Part shown: piece after piece, positions 7,595-14,713 of the stretch
Numbering within the stretch: position 1 is the stretch's first letter
Layout of the letters: each line of letters starts with the position of its first letter
Source of the DNA: an uncultured Eubacterium sp.
GTDB taxonomy: Bacteria > Bacillota > Clostridia > Lachnospirales > Lachnospiraceae
Reading direction: 5' to 3'
Length of the DNA: 18,152 bases
Assembly: GCA_910586045.1 (NCBI GenBank)
Contig: CAJUIH010000074.1
Location: 1-18,152 of the forward strand
The notes under the pieces: model-generated
Seen by the model: the letters and a program-made list of their open reading frames with translations, nothing else
The model's database searches: none
Told to the model about the DNA's origin: nothing
Made by a program: the position numbers and the translations under genes

Positions 7595-9613
7595 ATGAAA
7601 AAGAAAAAACAAAATCCAAATGCGCCGGCAGCACAGCAGGATCAGACACTGCAAAAACGCCTGGTAATGCAGGTTACACGACTGTTTCTGACTGTAGTAA
7701 TCATACTCATTGTAGTATCCGGCGTCTTTATGTATTTCAGCAACCTCAACACCCTGCATGATATGGCGAATGTCGCGCTAAATTCAACGTCGTCTGCAGT
7801 GGAACAGACGCTGCATACGCTCGAAGTAAACGCAATGAATGTCGCTTCGTTGGAAACAATCCGAGATCCGGGCGTGTCCAAGGCCGAAAAGCTGGAAGCC
7901 ATGGACGGCGTGCGCGAGCAGAACCAGTACGACGAAGTCGGATTTGTGGAATTAGACGGAAAAGGCTATTCGAACTACGGTGAATTTGACTTTAACGACC
8001 AGCTCCACTTCCAGGCGACTTCGAAAGGAAATGTGTTCGTAGGGGAACCGATTATAAACCGTCTTAACGGCGACGTCATTATTATTTCGGGCGCCCCGGT
8101 CTATAATCATGACCAGCTCGTCGGCACGGTATACATCGTGGATCTGGTAGCGTCTGTTAATGATAAAATCGGGGAAATTACCTTTGGGAAAACAGGATAT
8201 GCATATATTATAAACGAAGAAGGGACTGTCATTTTCCATAAGGATGAACAGCAGATTGCAGACGAGTTCAACGCCATTACACAGCAGGAAACAGACCGCG
8301 GATATGCTTCCCTGGCAAAGGCAACGAAAAAAATACTCGCCAGCACGGAAAAAGGTACCATTACATACCGGCAAAATGGAAAAAGCAGATTTGCCGCGTA
8401 CTGCCCGGTCAAAGGCCATAAGGAATGGCGTCTGATTATGACAGCGCCGAACAGCGAATTTACATCATCCGTTATTATTTCTGTGCTTGTCAACAGTGTC
8501 ATCGGGATTCTTCTGTTAGTGTTTAATATTGTATTGATGAAACGCCTGATTAAAGATATTATCTATCCGGTGGATTCTGTAACCAAGCGTTTGGTAAAGC
8601 TTGCCGAAGGCGACCTGCAGACACCGGTTGAGGTCATCAACACCGGAGATGAACTTGCGGTCCTTTCCCAAAACTTAAATGATACGATTGCAAGCTTAAA
8701 CCTGTATATCTCGGATATTACCAGGGTATTGGCCCAGTTATCCGCCGGAAATCTGGATATCCAGACAGAAGCCAGCTTTGCCGGAGACTTTGTCAGCTTA
8801 AAAGAATCCATTGATACCATTGTCCATTCCCTGAATGAAACCATGACGCAAATGAACAGCGCCGCAGACCTTGTAGCGGACCACTCCGACGGTTCCTCGC
8901 AGGGGGCGAAAAACCTGGCGGACAGCACCACCGACCAGGCAAGCGTACTAGAAGAGCTGACCGCGAGCATTACAGGCGTTTCCGACCAGGTAAAGCTGAC
9001 GGCAGACAATGCGGTCAAGGCAAACAAACGCTCCCTGGAAGCGGAAAAAAATGTAGAGATCTGCAACCAGCAGATGCAGTCCATGATCCAGGCCATGGCG
9101 GATATCAAAGCCGGATCCGCAAAAATCAGTGATATTATCAAAAATATCGAGGATATCGCAGAGCAGACCAACCTGCTTTCCTTAAATGCGGCAATTGAAG
9201 CGGCGCGTGCCGGAGAAGCCGGCAGAGGATTTTCGGTTGTTGCCGAAGAAGTAAGAAGCCTTGCGGAAGAAAGCGCAAAAGCAGCGCAGAATACGGCAAA
9301 ACTGATTACAAAATCCATTGAAACAGTAGAAAACGGCACAAGCATCGTCAACGAAACAGCCGAATCCCTTGTCCATGTGGTGAACAATACGAGCGAGATC
9401 ACGAGTATTATTTCAGAAATCGCGGACGCAGCGAGGGAACAGGCGGCAGCGATCGACCAGATCAATATCGGGTTTGAGCAGATGGCGGATGCCGTAATGA
9501 CCAATTCCATGACCGCGCAAGACAGCGCGTCGTCGAGCGAAGAACTTGCCGCACAGGCGCAGAACTTAAAAGAACTAATTGGAAGATTTTCGTTGAAAGG
9601 GCATTCTGTTTAA
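7595..9613 (+). CDS. Methyl-accepting chemotaxis protein (membrane chemoreceptor with extracellular Cache-like sensor)
   Basis: This 672-residue transmembrane receptor would sense an external ligand and control CheA through its cytoplasmic hairpin. A lysine-rich N-terminus is followed by a transmembrane helix (about 29-49), an extracellular region (about 50-290) with dCache-like features such as GKTGYAYIINEEGTVIFH, and a second helix (about 292-314). HAMP follows (about 315-370), then a second HAMP-like segment (about 373-418). The signalling domain carries the highly conserved tip, with EQTNLLSLNAAIEAARAGE and then GRGFSVVAEEVR (about 523-554). No C-terminal CheR/CheB-tethering pentapeptide is visible; the protein ends SLKGHSV. 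The start has AGGAGG (7583-7588) 6 bases upstream. It stands alone, with no flagellar or che genes nearby, and is transcribed away from addB. The ligand cannot be told from sequence. Confidence 0.93.
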   Translation: MKKKKQNPNAPAAQQDQTLQKRLVMQVTRLFLTVVIILIVVSGVFMYFSNLNTLHDMANVALNSTSSAVEQTLHTLEVNAMNVASLETIRDPGVSKAEKLEAMDGVREQNQYDEVGFVELDGKGYSNYGEFDFNDQLHFQATSKGNVFVGEPIINRLNGDVIIISGAPVYNHDQLVGTVYIVDLVASVNDKIGEITFGKTGYAYIINEEGTVIFHKDEQQIADEFNAITQQETDRGYASLAKATKKILASTEKGTITYRQNGKSRFAAYCPVKGHKEWRLIMTAPNSEFTSSVIISVLVNSVIGILLLVFNIVLMKRLIKDIIYPVDSVTKRLVKLAEGDLQTPVEVINTGDELAVLSQNLNDTIASLNLYISDITRVLAQLSAGNLDIQTEASFAGDFVSLKESIDTIVHSLNETMTQMNSAADLVADHSDGSSQGAKNLADSTTDQASVLEELTASITGVSDQVKLTADNAVKANKRSLEAEKNVEICNQQMQSMIQAMADIKAGSAKISDIIKNIEDIAEQTNLLSLNAAIEAARAGEAGRGFSVVAEEVRSLAEESAKAAQNTAKLITKSIETVENGTSIVNETAESLVHVVNNTSEITSIISEIADAAREQAAAIDQINIGFEQMADAVMTNSMTAQDSASSSEELAAQAQNLKELIGRFSLKGHSV

Positions 9614-9625
9614 ACATAAAAAGAT

Positions 9626-9660
9626 ACCAGCGTTGTGAGGGAAATTTACACAACGCTGGT
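9626..9660 (-). terminator. Perfect 12-bp hairpin downstream of the chemoreceptor gene; terminator-like on the minus strand
   Basis: The arms ACCAGCGTTGTG (9626-9637) and its exact complement (9649-9660) enclose an 11-base loop. On the minus strand the hairpin is followed by ATCTTTTTATG, which resembles an intrinsic terminator reading from the right. On the plus strand no T-run follows, so it is a poor intrinsic terminator for the chemoreceptor gene that ends 12 bases upstream, though it could still stabilise that mRNA's 3' end. Confidence 0.6.
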
Positions 9661-9768
9661 GCAATGGTAACACGATTGCTCCTAATTGCTCCTATACTAC
9701 ATTTCTCCTCATCCGGCAAAATCCTCTTTCATTTACTTTTATATTCGGACTATCCTCCTATGTCAAGC

Positions 9769-9871
9769 AAAGGGGGCTGCCGCACTAAGAACCATACAGC
9801 AAACTATAGTATTTTCCTATTTTATATCTACTATAACTTGTTTGTATTTTGCTTCGTGCGCCAGCCCCTTT
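9769..9871. repeat. Imperfect long palindrome, MITE-like, with IS1182-like ends
   Basis: The left arm AAAGGGGGCTGCCGCAC (9769-9785) and right arm GTGCGCCAGCCCCTTT (9856-9871) are complementary except for one extra G and one mismatch. The inner sequences also pair in part, most clearly TATAGTA (near 9805-9811) with TACTATA, so nearly the whole 103 bases can fold on itself. The GGGGCTGyCGCA end resembles terminal repeats I associate with IS1182-family elements, which would make this a non-autonomous derivative, but no transposase is present. No clear target duplication was found. It lies between the chemoreceptor hairpin and the small minus-strand gene. Confidence 0.45.
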
Positions 9872-9922
9872 CTTTCGGCTTCTCATTACCCTGCTAATTC
9901 CACAGCCTCCCGGTCTGTAAGA

Positions 9923-10174
9923 TCATCCGGAAACGTCCTGATCCGATTTTTCATAAGCAAACAGCAGGCTTACAATAGCATAAGGCCTGCAGCTTCCGAC
10001 TGCCGTACCAAACAAATAGGCAAGCCGTTCCGCGGTACTGTCGCCGCTGAATGTATAGTTTGTGCCTTCCATACTGCATTGCACCCTTTCGCCCGTTTCG
10101 GCCGCCGTCTGCTGCAGTACTTGTTCTTCCTGCATTTTCAGCGGATATTCCGTTTTGATTTTGATTGTGAACAT
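9923..10174 (-). CDS. Small hypothetical protein, probably frameshifted near its C-terminus
   Basis: The 83-residue product begins MFTIKIKTEYPLKMQEEQ and contains the segment ERLAYLFGTAVGSCRPYAI. I do not recognise the family. It has no membrane helix or signal peptide and looks like a soluble cytoplasmic protein. The start at 10174 is chosen because AGGAGG stands 6-7 bases upstream; a longer frame reaching 10225 lacks such a site. The present frame ends in an unconvincing EKSDQDVSG. Removing one A from the AAAAA run just before (near 9951-9955) would instead give YENRIRTFPDDLTDREAVELAG and a stop at 9886-9888, a more protein-like ending. So the annotated end is uncertain, and the gene may be a frameshift mutant or carry a sequencing error. 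It is a single gene, divergent from padR. Confidence 0.55.
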   Translation of the reverse strand: MFTIKIKTEYPLKMQEEQVLQQTAAETGERVQCSMEGTNYTFSGDSTAERLAYLFGTAVGSCRPYAIVSLLFAYEKSDQDVSG

Positions 10175-10294
10175 AAAATTTCCTCCTGCTCCATGGGCCG
10201 CTGTTTTCGGGCTGTGATGGAACATATAGAGTATGCTCTGGTTATCCTTTTTTTATCCTATCGAAAATAACTCATAATAAATCATAATCTGCTA

Positions 10295-10324
10295 TTGACA
10301 ATACTGTGTATAATACAGTATAAT
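10295..10324 (+). promoter_or_regulatory. Promoter of the padR-HAAS operon
   Basis: A consensus -35 TTGACA (10295-10300) and a consensus -10 TATAAT (10319-10324) are separated by 18 bases, giving a strong housekeeping promoter. The predicted start near 10331 gives a leader of only about 25 bases before the TTG start codon. The palindrome at 10301-10321 occupies the spacer, so a bound repressor would block RNA polymerase. Confidence 0.8.
10301..10321. promoter_or_regulatory. Probable PadR operator, with an extra half-site next to the ribosome binding site
   Basis: The 7-base arms ATACTGT and ACAGTAT flank a 7-base centre and lie exactly between the -35 and -10 boxes. A further TACAGTA half-site occurs at 10336-10342, immediately before the AAAGGAGG ribosome binding site. 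PadR proteins typically bind such inverted repeats in their own promoters. Autorepression is therefore inferred; binding by this protein is not shown by sequence alone. Confidence 0.6.
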
Positions 10325-10356
10325 AAAAACCACAATACAGTAAAGGAGGTAATGCA

Positions 10357-10698
10357 TTGGGAAAAGATTTATTGGAAAGCCTGTTATCCGAACTGCGCCG
10401 CGGTACGTTGATTTTATGTGTGCTCAGCCAGCTCGACAAATCCTACTACGGCTATGCCCTGGTGCAGGCTTTGCATGAAAAAGGCATACCCGTGGACGCT
10501 AATACGCTCTACCCGCTTCTTCGCAGGCTCGAAAACCAGGGGCTGCTGCTTAGCGAATGGGACACGTCGGAAAATAAACCGCGCAAATACTATAAACGTA
10601 CGGAATACGGCAGTCAAATTTATACAGAGTTGGCAGAGCAGTGGAAATCCATGGCCAACGGAATTTGGAATTTGATAGGGGGAAATGAAGATGAATGA
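10357..10698 (+). CDS. PadR family transcriptional regulator
   Basis: This 113-residue protein is a winged helix-turn-helix repressor of the PadR type. The motif runs from about residue 15 to 85, including GTLILCVLSQL, YYGYALVQALHEKG, the recognition helix region ANTLYPLLRRLENQGLL, and the wing with KPRKYYKRTEYG. The start is TTG, selected by AAAGGAGG (10342-10349) 7 bases upstream; the nearby ATG at 10352 is in another frame. It overlaps the following HAAS membrane-protein gene by 8 bases (counted from the preferred ATG at 10691), which argues for translational coupling. PadR regulators paired with HAAS/DUF1700-type membrane proteins commonly control their own operon. The inducing signal is unknown. 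Confidence 0.92.
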   Translation: MGKDLLESLLSELRRGTLILCVLSQLDKSYYGYALVQALHEKGIPVDANTLYPLLRRLENQGLLLSEWDTSENKPRKYYKRTEYGSQIYTELAEQWKSMANGIWNLIGGNEDE

Positions 10699-11779
10699 TC
10701 AAGAAATGGTAAACCGCTATTTATATGAAGTAGTGAAACGAGTGCCGCAGGACTCCAGAGAAGAGATCCGCATGGAACTGCAGGCATTGATCGAAGATAT
10801 GTGCAGCGCGGAACAGCTTTCCGCGGAGGAAGCGCTGCAGAAACTGGGCGCTCCGGATGAATTTGCCAAACGTTACCGGACAGACAGCGGCTGCCTGATC
10901 GGGCCGGATTATTATGACAATTATGTATGGGTCATTAAGATTGCCTTGGCAGGCGTTGGGATCTCTGCTGTCCTTTCCGCTGTTATGCAGGGAATCTTTC
11001 ATGCACAAGGCGCCATCGTACCGTTTGTCGTATCGTTTCTGGTATCGTTTTTCCAGGAATTGTTTTCCACCGCCCTTTATGGATCGTTCTGTGCGTTCGC
11101 GGTCATTACGATCACATTCGCCGTTATGGAACGCCAGGGTGTACGACTGCATCTGATGCCGGAAAAACACTGGTCTGTAAAAGAATTTGCCAAAAACACC
11201 GCCTCAAATAATACCGGAAACAAAAAATTATGGTCGCCGCACCTGCTTCCTCCTGTTCCGGATGAACATGCGGTGATCAGCCGTGCGGACAGTGTCGTAT
11301 CCATCGTCGCAGTCAGCGTATTTTCCGCGCTTTTACTGTTTGCCCCGCAGCTTTTCGGCGCGTTTCATTTTGAAAACGGCAGACTGACTACGGTTGCCTG
11401 TATTTTTAATCTGGATCAATGGCATGTGATTTTACCGGTATTTCTGCTTTGGCTGGCCGTTGGCCTGGTTGATGAAATTATCCGTCTTGTAGTCGGCTAT
11501 TATAATAAAGTCGTCCTGTACGGCACACTGGTCTGCGATACGCTGGAAATACTGATTGCCGCCATTCTGCTAAAAGTACTGCCCTTATGGAACCCGGAAT
11601 TTGCCGAACAAATAAAAAAAGCTTCCGGCATTCGGAATTATTCCAACGGCGATCTGCTGCGCTACTGGCAAAGCGGCCTGTTAAGCAATATCCTGCTAAT
11701 TGGAATCTGTATCGTTTCCCTCGCGGAAATCGGAATTGCCGTATACAAAACATACAAATATACCAAGCATGTGATCTAA
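10691..11779 (+). CDS. HAAS domain-containing integral membrane protein (PadR partner)
   Basis: The 362-residue protein starts with a cytoplasmic HAAS-type helical domain (about residues 1-65; RVPQDSREEIRMELQALIED then SAEEALQKLGAPDEFAKRY). About six hydrophobic helices follow, roughly at 80-105, 110-140, 205-230, 240-270, 275-295 and 330-355, with a polar loop near 150-200. HAAS/DUF1700 membrane proteins occur next to PadR regulators across Firmicutes and may be signalling or stress-response membrane proteins; no enzymatic motif is visible. The ATG at 10691 is preferred over 10685 because AGGGGGA (10677-10683) is 7 bases from the former but only 1 from the latter. It overlaps padR by 8 bases and is followed directly by the nested palindrome. 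Confidence 0.82.
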   Translation: MNDQEMVNRYLYEVVKRVPQDSREEIRMELQALIEDMCSAEQLSAEEALQKLGAPDEFAKRYRTDSGCLIGPDYYDNYVWVIKIALAGVGISAVLSAVMQGIFHAQGAIVPFVVSFLVSFFQELFSTALYGSFCAFAVITITFAVMERQGVRLHLMPEKHWSVKEFAKNTASNNTGNKKLWSPHLLPPVPDEHAVISRADSVVSIVAVSVFSALLLFAPQLFGAFHFENGRLTTVACIFNLDQWHVILPVFLLWLAVGLVDEIIRLVVGYYNKVVLYGTLVCDTLEILIAAILLKVLPLWNPEFAEQIKKASGIRNYSNGDLLRYWQSGLLSNILLIGICIVSLAEIGIAVYKTYKYTKHVI

Positions 11780-11939
11780 GTAACTGTATGTAAATAACCT
11801 ATGATCTTTGCTTGTCTTTTTCTCCGAGAGTGCCATGCAAAAATCAGTTACATAGCCCGCTATGCGCCTGATTTTTGCATGGCACTCTCGAAGAAAAATC
11901 CGGCGTAAATATCACAGGTTATTTACATACAGTTCCTAA
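11776..11939. repeat. Nested palindromic element of about 160 bp with perfect inner and outer inverted repeats
   Basis: The outer arms AACTGTATGTAAATAACCT (11782-11800) and its exact complement (11916-11934) are perfect over 19 bases. Inside are perfect 23-base arms (11825-11847 and 11868-11890; CGAGAGTGCC...AAATCAG), and inside those a 5-bp stem CATAG/CTATG (11851-11864). Further partial pairing (TGAT/ATCA, TTTTTCT/AGAAAAA) joins the levels, so the whole element can form one long hairpin. CTAA occurs at both ends (11776-11779 and 11936-11939), a possible 4-bp target duplication, though the left copy includes the stop codon of the HAAS gene. It encodes no protein and lacks a T-run after the stems. 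It resembles a MITE or a structured intergenic repeat between convergent genes. Confidence 0.7.
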
Positions 11940-11959
11940 AAAATGCAAAATCCACGCCC

Positions 11960-11999
11960 AAAAAAGAAGCTGTTTTGCCATGAACAGCAAAGCAGCTTC
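11960..11999 (-). terminator. Intrinsic terminator of the phospholipid operon
   Basis: On the minus strand, 7 bases after the psd stop, GAAGCTG pairs with CAGCTTC and, past one C/A mismatch, TTTGC pairs with GCAAA around an 8-base loop. The stem is followed at once by six T residues (11965-11960). This is a standard rho-independent terminator for the minus-strand operon. Confidence 0.85.
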
Positions 12000-12006
12000 C
12001 GGTTTG

Positions 12007-12882
12007 TCAGAACTTGCCAAACACCTTTCCAACCTGTTCGCCAAGTCTGACTCTTGTCTCTATACCGGCGGCCGAATGGCGCAGGATATCTCCTGCCGGA
12101 CACACCTTTCCTTTTTGCGACAGTAAAATAATCGTAGAACCTCCGTAAGCGAAATTCCCTTTTTCCTGCCCTCTGCAAACAGATTCTGTATGCGGATGAT
12201 TTTCGATTTTTCCGACCAGCAGCGCCCCGACTTCCATCTGCAGAATGGTTCCAAAATGCGCTGTGCGCAGCAGACAGTATTCCCTTGTATTTTCCTTATA
12301 AACCGGAATATTCTGATAAGCCGCCGGTTTTACCGTATGAAAAACGCCTGGGATATGGACAAACTTAGATACCCTGGCCTGGTCTGTATAAATATAACGG
12401 TGGTAATCCTCGACGCAGAGCCGAAATACCCATACATAGCCGCCCGTAAACCGTCCGGCCAGCTTTGCATTGCGCAGCAGGCTTTGCACCGTATACGCGG
12501 TGCCTTTTACCGAAAATTTACAGCTATCGTCGATTTTATAGACACACAGCCGTCCGTCGCACGGGCTTGTAAATGCCTGCGGATCCATACAGACCACGCG
12601 CCTGTTTGGACAAATTTTTCGTTTAAAAAAGTCGTTAAAGCATGCGTAGCATGTTTCTTCATATTCCGCCAGATCAATGGAATGGCGGCGGATAAACCCA
12701 CGGATCCATATACGGGAAATGCCGCTGTCCAGACATTTCCCGCAAAACTTAGAAACCGCGGGCACCACAAGCGGCTTTAACAGCATCCTGCCAGCCGCAT
12801 GGCGGTACATCTTGTCTAAAACCTGGTCTAACAGCGAAGCTTCGGTCTGCAGGTTCCCATTTCGGTCAGCTACTATATACAT
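12007..12882 (-). CDS. psd: Phosphatidylserine decarboxylase (pyruvoyl enzyme)
   Basis: Psd converts phosphatidylserine to phosphatidylethanolamine at the membrane. The proenzyme cleaves itself before a serine to form the pyruvoyl group; here this is the GGST motif, with Ser249 in FAYGGSTIILL (G247-G248-S249-T250). Other family landmarks are FNDFFKRKI, SPCDGRL, VEDYHRYIY, and VGALLVGKI. The 291 residues fit the family. GGGAGGTGA lies about 8 bases before the ATG, and the start overlaps the end of pssA by 17 bases, indicating translational coupling. It is the last gene of the operon, followed by a terminator. It is unusually rich in cysteine (13), including two C-x2-C pairs. Identity is secure from the motif set; the symbol follows pathway context. 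Confidence 0.93.
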   Translation of the reverse strand: MYIVADRNGNLQTEASLLDQVLDKMYRHAAGRMLLKPLVVPAVSKFCGKCLDSGISRIWIRGFIRRHSIDLAEYEETCYACFNDFFKRKICPNRRVVCMDPQAFTSPCDGRLCVYKIDDSCKFSVKGTAYTVQSLLRNAKLAGRFTGGYVWVFRLCVEDYHRYIYTDQARVSKFVHIPGVFHTVKPAAYQNIPVYKENTREYCLLRTAHFGTILQMEVGALLVGKIENHPHTESVCRGQEKGNFAYGGSTIILLSQKGKVCPAGDILRHSAAGIETRVRLGEQVGKVFGKF

Positions 12883-13615
12883 GATCTGTCACCTCCCATT
12901 GTATGGCATATTCCTGATCTTGATCGATTGTCTGCATATCCATAGGTTCGGTATTTGGATCGATTCTAGGCTGCTTTCGTGTTTTGATTTTATTCCCTAC
13001 AAAAACAAGTACAAGCACAGACAGCGCGACCGCACAGACAAGCAGGACCACTTCCCTTGTAGCAGGCTTGCGCAGCTTAAAATCTGTAATAAACAAAATT
13101 CCCACAGCCAGTACGAGCAGATGCATTGCACCAAGGAACAGGCCGCGGTTCGCAAATACCGGAGTCGCTACAAACAAAGCCGGCAGCGCGACAGACATCG
13201 AAGTAATTGGAAGCCCCTGGTAATATTTCCGGTCGTCCTGCGTCTGTGCCTGCCTCTTTTCTTCCATTACATTAAAATACGCAAGACGTACCAATCCCGC
13301 CAAACCGTAAAAAATAAGTACCGGCAGGCTGTAGAGCCGGTTCATCCCCGCCTTATAGCAGATCACAACCGGCAGCACGCCAAAACAAACCATGTCGCAG
13401 AGAGAATCAATCTGAATGCCAAAACTTTTCTCATCGTCTGTCCGGTTCTTTTTGGTCCTTGCTATTTTTCCGTCAAACATATCGCAAAATCCGCAGATGG
13501 CCAAAAAGAAAATTGCCCAATGCAGATGCATCGAAACCGCACAGAAAATACCCGCACATGCCGAAGCAAAACTGGCATAGGTAAGTATTACCGTATAATC
13601 CCAAAAACCAAGCAT
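12866..13615 (-). CDS. pssA: CDP-diacylglycerol-serine O-phosphatidyltransferase
   Basis: This membrane enzyme makes phosphatidylserine from CDP-diacylglycerol and L-serine, supplying Psd encoded just downstream. The CDP-alcohol phosphotransferase signature is complete: D45-x2-D48-G-x2-A-R, then G66-x3-D70-x3-D74 (in GIQIDSLCD). The space between the AR and the G is 12 residues (KNRTDDEKSF included) rather than the more usual 8. Several transmembrane helices cover the 249-residue protein, for example about 8-40, 75-90, 95-115 and 135-205. AGGAGG lies 6 bases before the ATG. It follows the flippase-like gene by 42 bases and overlaps psd. The pairing with psd makes serine, rather than glycerol phosphate, the most likely acceptor. 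Confidence 0.92.
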   Translation of the reverse strand: MLGFWDYTVILTYASFASACAGIFCAVSMHLHWAIFFLAICGFCDMFDGKIARTKKNRTDDEKSFGIQIDSLCDMVCFGVLPVVICYKAGMNRLYSLPVLIFYGLAGLVRLAYFNVMEEKRQAQTQDDRKYYQGLPITSMSVALPALFVATPVFANRGLFLGAMHLLVLAVGILFITDFKLRKPATREVVLLVCAVALSVLVLVFVGNKIKTRKQPRIDPNTEPMDMQTIDQDQEYAIQWEVTDHVYSS

Positions 13616-13657
13616 TTACAGCCTCCTATATTCCCGTATTTCATCATTTTGTATTTG

Positions 13658-14713
13658 TTATTGACATTCTGCCTGTTCCGATTTTTCACGCGCAGAAGCG
13701 CGCATCATATAATACATATGCGCCGCTACAGTAAAAACCGCGCTGATTAAAAGCTGGCTGTAATAACCAAGCCCCCTCGAAAGCACCATGGCCGGGAGCG
13801 TAGCGGCATGGAATACCGGAACAAAAATTTTTAAAAATAAAGTCTCGCTAATACCCATTCCGCCCGGTAGCGGCAGCATGTCTACGGAAACCGAGATCAC
13901 AGCCTGCAGCAAAACAATGTCCCACATGGAAGTACCGGACAGATGAAAAGACCGGTAAACCATCCAGGTAACGGCAAACAATGCCAGACGCTGCAAAAAT
14001 GTGATCATTATAACATGAAAGATCACACGCTTATGTTCTTTTAAATAAGCCGCTGTTTCCCGGTAAACCTGCATAGATTCCTGAAACCGGATCCGCCGCT
14101 CTTTTTTTTTCTTTAACAGGTGCAGCCGTTCCAGTCCGTCCATACACGCAAGTACGATCCGTTCGGCTAACAGCGGATGGAACACTAAAAGCGTCATAAA
14201 ACTAACGCAGAACACATTTAACGCGATTCCAAGATAATAAACCGGCAGGATTTCTTCCAGATACCGGTGTAAAAAACCCGGCGCAAAACAAAGAATGCCC
14301 AGTCCTATTACGACCAGTACCAGTTTATATGTAATCGTCACAACCATCAACACTACCGTTGCGACTGGAACCGGAATCCGCTCTTTGCGCATATAATAAA
14401 TCTGCATCGGCTGTCCACCGGTTGCCGACGGGGTAATGCAGCTAAAGAAAAAACCGACCGAAGAAAACAGAAAACAAATACGCTTTTTCAAAAAGATCTG
14501 AAAGGAACGCATCATATACCAGATGATAATCGACTCCCCCCAAATAAAAAACAGTACAAACAGGATGCCAACCGCCAGCCAGCCGAAATCTGCGCCCCGG
14601 ATTGCCTGCGCCATCGCTGTGAGGTCTTCCCCATGAAATACCCCATAAATTGTAAGCCCAAATACGGCAAACAGGAATACGCCGTTCCATACCGCTTTCT
14701 TTTTTGTCTGCAT
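13658..14713 (-). CDS. Flippase-like integral membrane protein (MprF transmembrane/AglD family, UPF0104)
   Basis: The 351-residue protein has about eight hydrophobic helices and the two family signatures: TPSATGGQPMQIYYM (about 96-110) and the LPGGMGISE segment (about 281-289). The family covers the flippase part of MprF and archaeal AglD-type proteins and is usually annotated as lysylphosphatidylglycerol synthase transmembrane region or flippase-like. It lacks the MprF catalytic GNAT-fold domain, so it would move, not make, a lipid. Its location between a PAP2 phosphatase and pssA-psd suggests a lipid substrate such as phosphatidylethanolamine, but this is inference. GAGAGG is 6 bases from the ATG; a nearer ATG (14718) is in another frame. 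It is 57 bases after the PAP2 gene, and a short GATCTA/TAGATC palindrome (14743-14758) lies in that gap. Confidence 0.85.
   Translation of the reverse strand: MQTKKKAVWNGVFLFAVFGLTIYGVFHGEDLTAMAQAIRGADFGWLAVGILFVLFFIWGESIIIWYMMRSFQIFLKKRICFLFSSVGFFFSCITPSATGGQPMQIYYMRKERIPVPVATVVLMVVTITYKLVLVVIGLGILCFAPGFLHRYLEEILPVYYLGIALNVFCVSFMTLLVFHPLLAERIVLACMDGLERLHLLKKKKERRIRFQESMQVYRETAAYLKEHKRVIFHVIMITFLQRLALFAVTWMVYRSFHLSGTSMWDIVLLQAVISVSVDMLPLPGGMGISETLFLKIFVPVFHAATLPAMVLSRGLGYYSQLLISAVFTVAAHMYYMMRASAREKSEQAECQ

Noticed and set aside
8563..9510. 315-codon minus-strand frame opposite the chemoreceptor gene
   Set aside because: It mirrors the Ala/Glu/Ser-rich coiled-coil coding region; its Ser/Ala/Ile-rich composition is what the reverse complement of such codons yields.
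11776..11939. Reading the nested palindrome as an ordinary bidirectional intrinsic terminator
   Set aside because: Neither strand has a T-run immediately after the stems, and psd has a clear separate terminator at 11960-11999.
12677..13750. 357-codon plus-strand frame opposite pssA and the psd start
   Set aside because: It crosses two well-supported genes on the other strand, has no recognisable motif, and is rich in Arg, His and Lys as a shadow frame would be.
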